Source of the DNA: Rhodothermales bacterium
Lineage (GTDB): Bacteria > Bacteroidota > Rhodothermia > Rhodothermales > JANQRZ01
DNA length: 64,000 bases
Direction of reading: 5' to 3'
Assembly (NCBI GenBank): GCA_028284265.1
Contig: JANQRZ010000006.1
Coordinates: 1-64,000, forward strand
Shown here piece after piece: positions 49,982 to 58,846 of this stretch (positions within the stretch are counted from its first letter, which is position 1; the number at the start of each line of letters is the position of its first letter). The translations under genes and the position numbers were made by a program. The notes under the pieces are model-generated. The model had not been told where the DNA came from and made no database searches. It worked only from the letters and a program-made list of their open reading frames with translations.

Positions 49982-52900
49982 ATGAAGTACCTCTTCTCGC
50001 TCGTCCTGCTCTTCGCGGTCCTCGCCCTGCCAATGGCCCACGCTCAGATCGCTCCGTCAGTGGAGATGCGAGGCGGCAGCGTGCCGTCGGATCAGCCGTT
50101 CGCCTCGGCGTGGTTCCCGAACACGATCCTCGACTGGTCGCCCGAGACGGACCCGGACGCGCCCTACAACCGGGCGGCGGTCCCGCTCGCCTCGCGCTTC
50201 ACCGTGCCCGGCTTGCAGGCCAACGACCATGCCCGGCTCGACGAGGCAGGCACGAACCCGCTCTCGGTCTTCGCCCCGACGAGCGGCAATCCCTCGCAGG
50301 GTAGCCTCGATGCGACGTACTACGCCTTCAGCTACTGGCCCTACGTGGAGGTGCTCATCTTCTGGGGCGGCTCGGCCAGCGAGGGGCTGATCCTCGCACC
50401 GAACCCCGGCGTGACCGACGCCGCACATCGCCACGGCATCCCGGTCCTCGGCACCGTCTTCTTCCCACCCAATGTCTTCGGCGGACAAATCCAATGGGTC
50501 CGAGACCTTGTGCAGCGCGACGGCGAGACGTTCCCCGTCGCCGACAAGCTGATCGAGGCGGCGGAGTATTACGGCTTCGACGGGTGGTTCATCAACCAAG
50601 AGACGGTCGGCGGCAACGCGGCGCTCGCCACCGACCTGCAGGACTTCATGATTTACATCCAAGAGAACTCCGACCTGCAGATCGAGTGGTACGACGCGAT
50701 GACCGAGTCGGGGTCGATCTTCTGGCAGGAGCAACTCAACGAGCAGAACGACGCCTTCTTCCAGCAGGGCGATGTGCGGGTCTCGGACTATATGTTCCTC
50801 GACTTCGGGTGGACGGCGGCGGAGTTGGCGTCCAGCAACGCCTACGCCCTCTCGCTCGGGCGTGACCCGTATGAGTTGTTCGCGGGGGTCGATTACGGCG
50901 CGCGCGGCCTCGGGATCGGGACGGACTTCCCGCGCATCTTCCCCGAGGGCGAACCGCACCGGACCTCGCTCGGCATCTTCCGCCCGGACGAAACCCTCGT
51001 CCCCGATCTGGAAGAATTCTATACCGCCGAGCGCACGCTCTGGGTCGGGACCGACGGCAACCCGAGCTTGGAGGACGCCGGAAGCTGGAAGGGCATCGCC
51101 CACTACATCCCGGCGGCGACCTCGATTGACATGATGCCGTTCGGGACGCACTTCAACGTCGGGCAGGGGCTGGGGTATTACCTCGACGGCTCGAACATCG
51201 CCTCCGAGGCGTGGCAGGCGAACGGCTGGAACAACCTCTCGCTCCAAGACATCGCGCCGACGTGGCGGTGGTGGGTCGAGACAGCCGATACGCCGGTCTC
51301 GGTGCGGTACGATTTCGAGACGGCCTATCAGGGCGGCTCCTCGCTCCGCCTCGCTGGCGACATCAGCAGCGGGCACCACGTCCGCCTCTTCCAGACCGAT
51401 CTCGACCTCACGGCGAGCACGTCGCTGGAGATCGCCTACCGCGTGGACGAGGCAGGGCCGGTGCCGCTCATCGCCGGGCTGATTCTGGAGAGCAACCTCA
51501 GCGGCGTGGCAACACTCGACCTCGGACCGGCGGCCTCGGCGGGCTGGAACGTCGAGACGCTCGACCTCTCCGGGTTCGCCGGGGAGACGCTCGCTGGCCT
51601 GTCGCTCATCGTGCCCGCGTCGGCTGGGAGTGGCTTCGAGATTCACGTCGGGAAGATGGCCGTCTACGAATCCGACGACGCGCCGGCAGCTCCGTCCGGC
51701 GTGATGGTCGAGCGCCGGGTCGATGAGGCCGAGAACGAGATCACGCTTCGCCTTCGCTGGACCGCCTCGCCCGATGCCGACGAGGTCCATCACTACGAGG
51801 TCTACCGCCTGCTGCCCAACGAGTCGCGGCAGTTCCTCGGCGGCACGTCGGGGACAGCCTATTTCGTGCCGTCGCTCGCGCGCGTTGAAGGGCAGGCCTC
51901 GATTCCTATCGAGGTCGTTGCGATCACCCCGACGGGTGTGCGCTCCGACCCCGCGATGCTCACCGTGGACAGCTTCGAGCTACCCGGCGTCGCCTCCGCG
52001 CCCAGTCCCGCCGACGGCGCGACGAACGTTCCGACGAACACCCGCCTCGCGTGGACGCCCGGTGCCGGAACGGTGACGCACACCGTCTACTTCGGCACGA
52101 CCGACGACCCGCCGCAGGTGGCCCAGACCGACGACCCGCTCTACGACCCCGGCGACCTCGATCCGCAGGCGACCTACTTCTGGCGCGTCGATGAGACCAA
52201 CCCGGCAGGCACCACTGAAGGCCCCGTCTGGAGCTTCACGACGGGCGATGGTCCGAGTGCCGGAGCGGCCCTGCTCTTCGACGGCGACGACGACTTCGTG
52301 GACCTCGGCGATGGCGACGACCTCAGCGTGACCGGCACCCAAGTCACGCTCGAAGCTCGCGTCAACCCGACCGAATGGCGGGACCAGCCGTTCCAAGGCA
52401 GCGTCCTCAACAAAGAGCAGGCGGGCGGAGCCGGAAACGACGAAGGCTATGCCCTCCGCGTCGGCGGCGAGGGGCGGGTCAATCTCCTCCTCGGCAACGG
52501 CTCATGGCAGGAGTTGACGACGCCTACTGGCGCGCTTGTCCTCGACGCATGGCAGCACGTCGCCGCGACCTACGACGGGACGACGATGCGGATCTACGTG
52601 GACGGCGAGCAGGTGTCGAGCCGGTCGGTGAGCCATAGCATCACCGACAATGACTTCGCGCTCCGCGTGGGCAGTTCCGAGAACAGTCCCGAGCGCACCT
52701 TCCCCGGCGGTATCGACGAGGTGCGCATCTGGAACGTCGCTCGGTCGCCCGAGCAGATTGAGGCGTCGCTGGAGACCGTCGATCCTGCGAGCGAAGGCTT
52801 GGTCGGCTACTGGCGCTTCGACGAAGGGGCCGGACAGACCGTCACCGACGAGACCGGCAACGCCGACCCCGGCACGCTCGGCGCGAGCACCTCGTTCGGC

Positions 52901-53230
52901 GGCGACGATCCGATGTGGACGCTCTTCGCCCCTGTCGATGCCGAAGACGACGCGAGCGGCCTGCCGACTGAGTACGCGCTCGACCAGAACTACCCCAATC
53001 CCTTCCGTAAGACCACGACGATCCGGTTCGCACTCCCCAACACCGGCTTCGTCCGACTGCACCTCTTCGACGTGCTCGGTCGCCGCGTCGCCGTCCTCGC
53101 CGACGAGGTCCTGCCCGCAGGCACGCACACCGTCCGCCTCAACGGAGCGACACTGCCGAGTGGGGTCTACGTGGTCCGCTTGGAGGCCGGGAGGTTCAGC
53201 GCAGCGCGAAGACTCGTGCTGACGCGGTAA
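49982..53230 (+). CDS. GH85 endo-beta-N-acetylglucosaminidase with LamG-like domain and T9SS sorting domain
   Basis: FGGQIQWVRDLVQRDGETFPVADKLIEAAEYYGFDGWFINQETVGGNAALATDLQDFMIYIQENSDLQIEWYDAMTESG; LamG-like DDLSVTGTQVTLEARVNPTEWRDQPFQGSVLNK; C-term NYPNPFRKTTTIRFALPNTGFVRLHLFDVLGRRVAVLAD. Confidence 0.93.
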   Translation: MKYLFSLVLLFAVLALPMAHAQIAPSVEMRGGSVPSDQPFASAWFPNTILDWSPETDPDAPYNRAAVPLASRFTVPGLQANDHARLDEAGTNPLSVFAPTSGNPSQGSLDATYYAFSYWPYVEVLIFWGGSASEGLILAPNPGVTDAAHRHGIPVLGTVFFPPNVFGGQIQWVRDLVQRDGETFPVADKLIEAAEYYGFDGWFINQETVGGNAALATDLQDFMIYIQENSDLQIEWYDAMTESGSIFWQEQLNEQNDAFFQQGDVRVSDYMFLDFGWTAAELASSNAYALSLGRDPYELFAGVDYGARGLGIGTDFPRIFPEGEPHRTSLGIFRPDETLVPDLEEFYTAERTLWVGTDGNPSLEDAGSWKGIAHYIPAATSIDMMPFGTHFNVGQGLGYYLDGSNIASEAWQANGWNNLSLQDIAPTWRWWVETADTPVSVRYDFETAYQGGSSLRLAGDISSGHHVRLFQTDLDLTASTSLEIAYRVDEAGPVPLIAGLILESNLSGVATLDLGPAASAGWNVETLDLSGFAGETLAGLSLIVPASAGSGFEIHVGKMAVYESDDAPAAPSGVMVERRVDEAENEITLRLRWTASPDADEVHHYEVYRLLPNESRQFLGGTSGTAYFVPSLARVEGQASIPIEVVAITPTGVRSDPAMLTVDSFELPGVASAPSPADGATNVPTNTRLAWTPGAGTVTHTVYFGTTDDPPQVAQTDDPLYDPGDLDPQATYFWRVDETNPAGTTEGPVWSFTTGDGPSAGAALLFDGDDDFVDLGDGDDLSVTGTQVTLEARVNPTEWRDQPFQGSVLNKEQAGGAGNDEGYALRVGGEGRVNLLLGNGSWQELTTPTGALVLDAWQHVAATYDGTTMRIYVDGEQVSSRSVSHSITDNDFALRVGSSENSPERTFPGGIDEVRIWNVARSPEQIEASLETVDPASEGLVGYWRFDEGAGQTVTDETGNADPGTLGASTSFGGDDPMWTLFAPVDAEDDASGLPTEYALDQNYPNPFRKTTTIRFALPNTGFVRLHLFDVLGRRVAVLADEVLPAGTHTVRLNGATLPSGVYVVRLEAGRFSAARRLVLTR

Positions 53231-53259
53231 TCTTGGCGGTTGCGTTGGAGGCGATAGAC
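53220..53259 (+). promoter_or_regulatory. Bipartite motif copy H (diverged), upstream of the serine hydrolase gene
   Basis: TGACGCGGTA ATCTTGGC GGTTGCGT TGGAGGCGATAGAC; motif 5' end 80 nt from ATG 53300; weak match. Confidence 0.3.
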
Positions 53260-53299
53260 GCGGCTCACTCGTTGTCCCCCCAACCAATGCGACCGTCCT

Positions 53300-54397
53300 A
53301 TGCTTCGCCTTCTGCTCCCGCTGCTCCTCCTCGCCGGGTGTTCTTCTGCCAATAGAGTGCTTGCTCCCTTAGGCGAGGACGAACCGCTCCCGACGGTCAC
53401 ACCGGAGGCCGTCGGTCTGGATGCGTGGTATCTCGAAAACGCGGCCCGGCAACTCGCAGAAAGAGAGGACGACCATGAGGTCCACAGTATGCTCGTCGTG
53501 CGCGGCGGGCGGCTCGCGTTCGAGCGCTACTACAACGGGCACGGTCGGGACAATCCGCATGACCTCCGCTCGGCTACGAAGAGCATCACCTCACTTCTGA
53601 CCGGGATCGCCTTTGAGCGCGGCGCGCTCGCAGACACCGACACTCCTCTGATGTACATCCTCGGCGATAACTACCCCGAGGTGAAGAACAAGGGCGACCT
53701 CACGCTTCGCCACCTGCTGACGATGAGCAGCGGTCTCGACTGTGACGATGGCGACCGGCGCACACGCGGGCAGGAAGACCGGATGTATCGTTCGACCGAT
53801 TGGGTGGACTACTTCCTCTCGCTTGACCGCACGTTTGCACCGGGCGATAGCACGCGCTACTGCACAGGAGGGGTCATCGCGCTCGGCGAAGCCATCGCGC
53901 AGAGCACGAGTCAGGATATCGCCACCTTCGCCGATGAGACGCTGTTCCGCCCGCTCGGGATTCGGAACTACGAGTGGGCGCGGTTCGATGGGGGTCGCAA
54001 GGTAGACACAGGCGGACATCTCCTGCTCACCCCGCAGGGCATGGCGAAGATCGGGCTGCTCGTCCTCAATCAAGGCCGATGGGACGGGCAACAGGTCGTA
54101 TCTGCCGATTGGATCGAGGAATCGACCCAGCCCCACACCACGATGCGCGGCGAGCCATACGGCTACCTGTGGTGGCTGGGACCGCTGCGCTATGGCGAGA
54201 AAACAGTCGACGTCATTTCGGCGCGAGGCAACGGTGGACAGGCCATCCTCATCGTGCCGGAGTACGACCTCGTCGCCGTGTTCACCGGCGGGTTCTACAA
54301 CTCCGACCGCGTCGGAGCCATCTACGAGATTTTCTATAGCGCCGTGCTACCCTCGGTGAAGGAGCTTCATCCCTACCTCCCGCCTCGACCTCAGTGA
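53300..54397 (+). CDS. Class C beta-lactamase-family serine hydrolase, lipoprotein
   Basis: LLLLAGCSSANRV lipobox; NPHDLRSATKSITSLLTGIAFERG (SxxK); LLTMSSGLDCDDG; YGYLWWLGPLRYGEKTVDVISARGNGGQAILIVPEYDLVAVFTGG. Confidence 0.92.
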   Translation: MLRLLLPLLLLAGCSSANRVLAPLGEDEPLPTVTPEAVGLDAWYLENAARQLAEREDDHEVHSMLVVRGGRLAFERYYNGHGRDNPHDLRSATKSITSLLTGIAFERGALADTDTPLMYILGDNYPEVKNKGDLTLRHLLTMSSGLDCDDGDRRTRGQEDRMYRSTDWVDYFLSLDRTFAPGDSTRYCTGGVIALGEAIAQSTSQDIATFADETLFRPLGIRNYEWARFDGGRKVDTGGHLLLTPQGMAKIGLLVLNQGRWDGQQVVSADWIEESTQPHTTMRGEPYGYLWWLGPLRYGEKTVDVISARGNGGQAILIVPEYDLVAVFTGGFYNSDRVGAIYEIFYSAVLPSVKELHPYLPPRPQ

Positions 54398-54400
54398 ACG

Positions 54401-55141
54401 CTACATCCGCTGGTTGGTCGGCATGACGAGGACTTCGTGGACCGTCGCGCGCGGCGGGGCAGTGAGGGCGTAGCGAATCGCCTCGGCGATGTCTTCGCTC
54501 TCCAGCGGCGTCGCGTCGAACTTCGACTTTGCCTGATACTCCTCATCGGCAATCGAGTTGGACAGCTCGGTCGCTACGGCACCGGGCTCGATACAGGTCA
54601 CGCGGATGCCGTACTTGGGGCCTAGCTCCATCCGCAACCCCTCGGAGAACGCCGTCACGGCAAACTTGGTCGCGCAGTAGACGGCCCCGCCCATGAACAC
54701 GCGGCGGCCCGCGACGGATGACACGTTGACGATGTGCCCGCCCTCTTGCTCGACGAAATGCGGCAGCGCGGCGGCGGTGCAGTAGAGCACCCCGTTGATG
54801 TTGACACTCACCATCTGCTCCCACTCGTCCACGCGGGCGTTCTTGACGAACGAGAGCGGCATCACGCCCGCGTTGTTGATGAGCACATCGAGTCGCCCGA
54901 AGGCGTCGAGAGTTTGGTCGACGAGACGCTGGCAGGCCGCGCGGTCGGTTACGTCGGCTTCGACGACGAGGGCGCGGCCACCGGCAGATTCGATCTCGCC
55001 TTTGAGCGCTTCGAGGCGGGCGGCGCGACGGGCGGCGAGGGTGACGGCGGCTCCTTCTTGGGCGAGGAGGCGGGCCGTGGCTTCGCCAATGCCGGACGAG
55101 GCTCCGGTGATGATGATGGCGTGGTCGGAGAGCTTGGACAT
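54401..55141 (-). CDS. Short-chain dehydrogenase/reductase
   Basis: HAIIITGASSGIGEATARLLAQEGAAVTLAARR; DVLINNAGVMPLSFVKNARVDEWEQMVSVNINGVLYCTAAALP; YCATKFAVTAFSEGLRMEL. Confidence 0.96.
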   Translation of the reverse strand: MSKLSDHAIIITGASSGIGEATARLLAQEGAAVTLAARRAARLEALKGEIESAGGRALVVEADVTDRAACQRLVDQTLDAFGRLDVLINNAGVMPLSFVKNARVDEWEQMVSVNINGVLYCTAAALPHFVEQEGGHIVNVSSVAGRRVFMGGAVYCATKFAVTAFSEGLRMELGPKYGIRVTCIEPGAVATELSNSIADEEYQAKSKFDATPLESEDIAEAIRYALTAPPRATVHEVLVMPTNQRM

Positions 55142-55211
55142 GATACGCGGGGGTGAGAGGGACTAGATAGGTCGATGTCAGGCCTATCTCAGACGGCCAT
55201 TTTACGCATCG

Positions 55212-55251
55212 TGATCCTCGACACCCATCTTTCGCGATTGGATGAGCAAAT
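55212..55251 (+). promoter_or_regulatory. Bipartite motif copy G, upstream of the second giant beta-helix gene
   Basis: TGATCCTCGA CACCCATC TTTCGCGA TTGGATGAGC; motif 5' end 69 nt from ATG 55281. Confidence 0.45.
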
Positions 55252-55280
55252 CCCTCTTCCATCAAAGCCATCCGACCATC

Positions 55281-58200
55281 ATGAACTGGTACGCTCTGCT
55301 GGGACTGCTCCTCTGTGGGCTGCTCGCTCTTCCCACGGCGACCGCGCAGGAACGCAACGCGCTGGACACGCCCAGCTTCGATCTCCCCCACGAACGCTAC
55401 CGGGTGGTCCCCGGCGAGGAACGCCTCGTGCTCACACTCGAGGGCCTTGCTGAAGCGCGTGCCTTAGCGGCGTCCAAGCCGCGCGTCATCGTAGCACCCC
55501 GACCTGCCAACACGCCGCGCCGCACGCCACGCACGCCGGAGTTCCGCAATGGCGCAACCGTGTTCACGGTAAATAGCGCCTTTGACGACGCGGAAGACAC
55601 CGATCCGGGTGACGGGGCATGCGATGCAGATCCCTTCGGCGATTGTACGCTCCGCGCCGCAATCCAAGAAGCGAACGCCACGCCCGGCCCCGTCATCATC
55701 GAGTTCGACATCAACTTTGCCCCACCCGGCGGCGTGCTCGCACCCGGTGTCTTTCGGATTACGCTCGACTATGACGGCTCCGATGCGAACACCGACGTCG
55801 ACCCTCTACCCGTCATCGCTGGCTTCAACTACACGATCGACGGCCTGACCCAGTCCGGTGCGTCATGTGGCAACCTTGCAACGGGCACGAAGCACGACCT
55901 CCGCATTGTCCTCGACGGTAGCAACCTCGTCGCAGGCAATGGGATCCACGTGTCGGGCGACGGTTTCACCGTGCGCGGCCTCGTCGTCCAGAATTTTGGC
56001 TTCGGATTCGACGCTGGGATTTTCATCCCGTCCTCCGACGCGCTCGTTGAGTGCAACTACGTGGGAACCGACTATACGGGTGAAACTTCCGCGGGTAACG
56101 CCATTGGGATTTACAGCGGCGGCACGATCCAGAACAACCTCGTCAGCGGCAACTTCAATACCGGCATCTACGTCCGCCCGTTCTCCTCGACCACCGTGTC
56201 CGGCAACCTCGTCGGCTCGGACGCCGACGGCAACCAGCCGCTCGGCAACGGTAGCACCGGCATCCATGTCTCCGGCGATGGCAACACCCATATCATCACG
56301 ACCAACCTGGCTTCAGCCAACGTCAACTTCGGCATCACGCTCACAGACGACTTTCTGTTCGGAGACCCCGCGCCTGCGAATACGACGCTGACCAACAACA
56401 CGGTCGGCCTGACCCGCAACCGCGGCGTCGGTCCCGGCGGCATGGGCAACGGCTTTTCCGGCATCAGCGTTAACAGCGAGGCAACCAACAACGACATTGG
56501 GTTGCCGGGGAGCGGACAGGGCAATTTCGTCGGCAACAATGCTAGCGCGGGCATTTTTGTCTCTGGAAGCGGCACCAATGACAACCGCATCCGGGGCAAC
56601 ACCGTCGGCCTTTCGTTAGCTGGAAACGCAGCCCCCAACGGGTTCGGCGTCCGTGTGGATGGACCGATCAGAACCATCATCGGTGGCTTGGCACCGGGCG
56701 AGGGCAACATCATCAGTGGCAACGTCAACAGTGGGATCTACAACATCGGCTTCAACGCTACGCGCATCGAGGGCAACATCATCGGCCTGAACGCCAACGG
56801 CGACGCACGCCCCAACGGTCAGGTCGGCAGCGGCCTCCTCAACAGCGGCATTGACCTAGACGGCTTCATCCAGCCGGTCCGGGGCAACACCATCTCCGGC
56901 AACAACGGCTCGGGCCTCCGCATCGTGACGAGTATCAACCGTTCAGGTGGCGAACGTCCGCACGGTGAAAACGGGAGCAACGCGCAGGTGCAGGGCGGAT
57001 CCATCTCCATTATCGACAACTTCATCGGCACCACGCCCGACGGCTCCGCCGCTCGGCCCAACGTCGAGAGTGGCCTCGTCCTCGGCATCCCCGCCTCGTT
57101 CGGCTTCGTCTCGGGCAATACCATCTCCGGCAACACCGACACCGGCATCTTCCTCACCGAAGATGTCCAGCAGGTTGTGATCGAGAACAACTTCGTCGGC
57201 ACCAACGCAGCGGGGGCGGACCTCGGCAACGGACTGCCCGGTGGCGACGGCCTCGCGGGCATCTTCTGTAGCAGCGCCACGCGCGTACGCATCGGGCAGA
57301 ACTTCTCGCCCAACCGCATCCGCTTCAACGGCGGCGACGGCATCTTCCTCGGCAACAACTGCGAGGACATCTCGATTGTCGGCAACATCATCCGCAACAA
57401 CGATGGCCTCGCGGTGGACCTCGCTCCGAACGGCCCCAACCCGAACGACACGGGTGACGGCGACACCGGGGCCAACGACCAGCTCAACTACCCCGTCATC
57501 GTCTCTGCCGAGAACGATGGGAGCAACTCGATCATCGAGTGGACGCTCAACGCCGAGGCGAATACGACCTACGAACTACTCTTCTGCCGGACGACCACGC
57601 CCGACCCGTCCGGTTTCGGCGAATGCCCCAACCCGAATGCCTTGGCGACGGTCACAACCAACAGCACCGGCAACATCAGCGGTACGGAGACCCTCGGGGC
57701 CGGAGCCTATCCGGCGGGCATCTTCGTGACGGCCAATGCGACGGAGGTGATCGGGCCGTTCCGGCCGAATGACTACCGCGCCACGAGCGAGTTCGCTGCC
57801 GCGGTCGAGGTCATCGACACAAACCTCCCGCCGCTCACTGTCACCATAACCCCAACCAACCCGCCACCGCCCGTCGTACTGGAGCGCGGCGACGATGTGT
57901 TCTTCGACATCACTTTTATAGTTGGGCCGACCGGGCCTTCAAGCTTCGAGTTCTGGACCGAGGCGGTGCTGCCGAACAACTCCGTGCGAAGTCCACTCAT
58001 CGGACCGAGCACGATCAACGTGACGCCGCCCGCGACGGTGACGCTGCCGTTCAGCCAGCGGGTGCCGAACATCGCGCCGTTCGGGAGCTACACCTACCGC
58101 GCCGAGGCGGGCACGTTCCCGAGCACGGTGCTGGACTCGGACAGTTTCGCGGCGGAGATCGTGCCAGGGCGCGAGACGGGACCGGGCGACTGGCAAGCGT

Positions 58201-58559
58201 TCGACGCGGAGGGGCAGTTGCTCGATGGGTCTCGGAGCTACGACTTCCGCGACACGGATAGGATCGACGAAGTCGCATCGAGCGAGGCCCTACCGACGGA
58301 GGCGTCACTGTCGGGCGCGTACCCCAACCCGTTCAGCCGACAGGCGACGGTGGGCTTCGCGCTGCCAGAGGCGCAGCGCGTGACGCTGGCAGTCTACGAT
58401 GTGCTAGGCCGCGAGGTGGCGGTGCTCGTCGACAGCGAGGTGGCAGCGGGTCGTCACGCGGCGGTACTCGATGGCTCGGGCTTGCCGAGCGGGGTGTACC
58501 TCGTGCGGCTCACAGCGGGTGGCGTGATGCAGACCGAGCAGATCACCCTCGTCCGCTAG
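55281..58559 (+). CDS. Giant CSLREA/parallel beta-helix protein with T9SS sorting domain
   Basis: Signal peptide MNWYALLGLLLCGLLALPTATAQ; DPFGDCTLRAAIQEANATPG; beta-helix repeats; C-term AYPNPFSRQATVGFALPEAQRVTLAVYDVLGREVAVLVDSEVAAGRHAAVLDGSGLPSGVYLVRLTAGG. Confidence 0.92.
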   Translation: MNWYALLGLLLCGLLALPTATAQERNALDTPSFDLPHERYRVVPGEERLVLTLEGLAEARALAASKPRVIVAPRPANTPRRTPRTPEFRNGATVFTVNSAFDDAEDTDPGDGACDADPFGDCTLRAAIQEANATPGPVIIEFDINFAPPGGVLAPGVFRITLDYDGSDANTDVDPLPVIAGFNYTIDGLTQSGASCGNLATGTKHDLRIVLDGSNLVAGNGIHVSGDGFTVRGLVVQNFGFGFDAGIFIPSSDALVECNYVGTDYTGETSAGNAIGIYSGGTIQNNLVSGNFNTGIYVRPFSSTTVSGNLVGSDADGNQPLGNGSTGIHVSGDGNTHIITTNLASANVNFGITLTDDFLFGDPAPANTTLTNNTVGLTRNRGVGPGGMGNGFSGISVNSEATNNDIGLPGSGQGNFVGNNASAGIFVSGSGTNDNRIRGNTVGLSLAGNAAPNGFGVRVDGPIRTIIGGLAPGEGNIISGNVNSGIYNIGFNATRIEGNIIGLNANGDARPNGQVGSGLLNSGIDLDGFIQPVRGNTISGNNGSGLRIVTSINRSGGERPHGENGSNAQVQGGSISIIDNFIGTTPDGSAARPNVESGLVLGIPASFGFVSGNTISGNTDTGIFLTEDVQQVVIENNFVGTNAAGADLGNGLPGGDGLAGIFCSSATRVRIGQNFSPNRIRFNGGDGIFLGNNCEDISIVGNIIRNNDGLAVDLAPNGPNPNDTGDGDTGANDQLNYPVIVSAENDGSNSIIEWTLNAEANTTYELLFCRTTTPDPSGFGECPNPNALATVTTNSTGNISGTETLGAGAYPAGIFVTANATEVIGPFRPNDYRATSEFAAAVEVIDTNLPPLTVTITPTNPPPPVVLERGDDVFFDITFIVGPTGPSSFEFWTEAVLPNNSVRSPLIGPSTINVTPPATVTLPFSQRVPNIAPFGSYTYRAEAGTFPSTVLDSDSFAAEIVPGRETGPGDWQAFDAEGQLLDGSRSYDFRDTDRIDEVASSEALPTEASLSGAYPNPFSRQATVGFALPEAQRVTLAVYDVLGREVAVLVDSEVAAGRHAAVLDGSGLPSGVYLVRLTAGGVMQTEQITLVR

Positions 58560-58582
58560 CTGCAACGAAGCGTAGACAGATC

Positions 58583-58614
58583 AGCGGCGTTCCTTCGGTC
58601 GAGGGGACGCCGCT
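58583..58614 (+). terminator. Terminator-like hairpin after the beta-helix gene
   Basis: AGCGGCGTTCC ttcggtcga GGGGACGCCGCT followed by TTGG; 24 nt past the stop. Confidence 0.65.
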
Positions 58615-58846
58615 TTGGCTAGGACTGCGATGGACAGGCGGAGCATGGGCCGGGAGCCAGAGGCGCTACCGGATTGCGCCAGAAGCACTGCCAACAAATC
58701 AATTTATTGATTCTTTACGGCTTATCCTAGCTGGCTGGCTCTTTCGTGGTTTGTACCCGCGGCGTAACGCTGCCGTAGTGCGTGCTGCTTCACCGTGCGT
58801 GACGCTGCTCCAGCGTCGCCTCTTACCCCTTCCTACCCGGACTCCC

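Noticed and set aside
50057-51793. 578-aa minus-strand ORF opposite GH85
   Set aside because: Antisense shadow; plus strand has clear GH85 motifs
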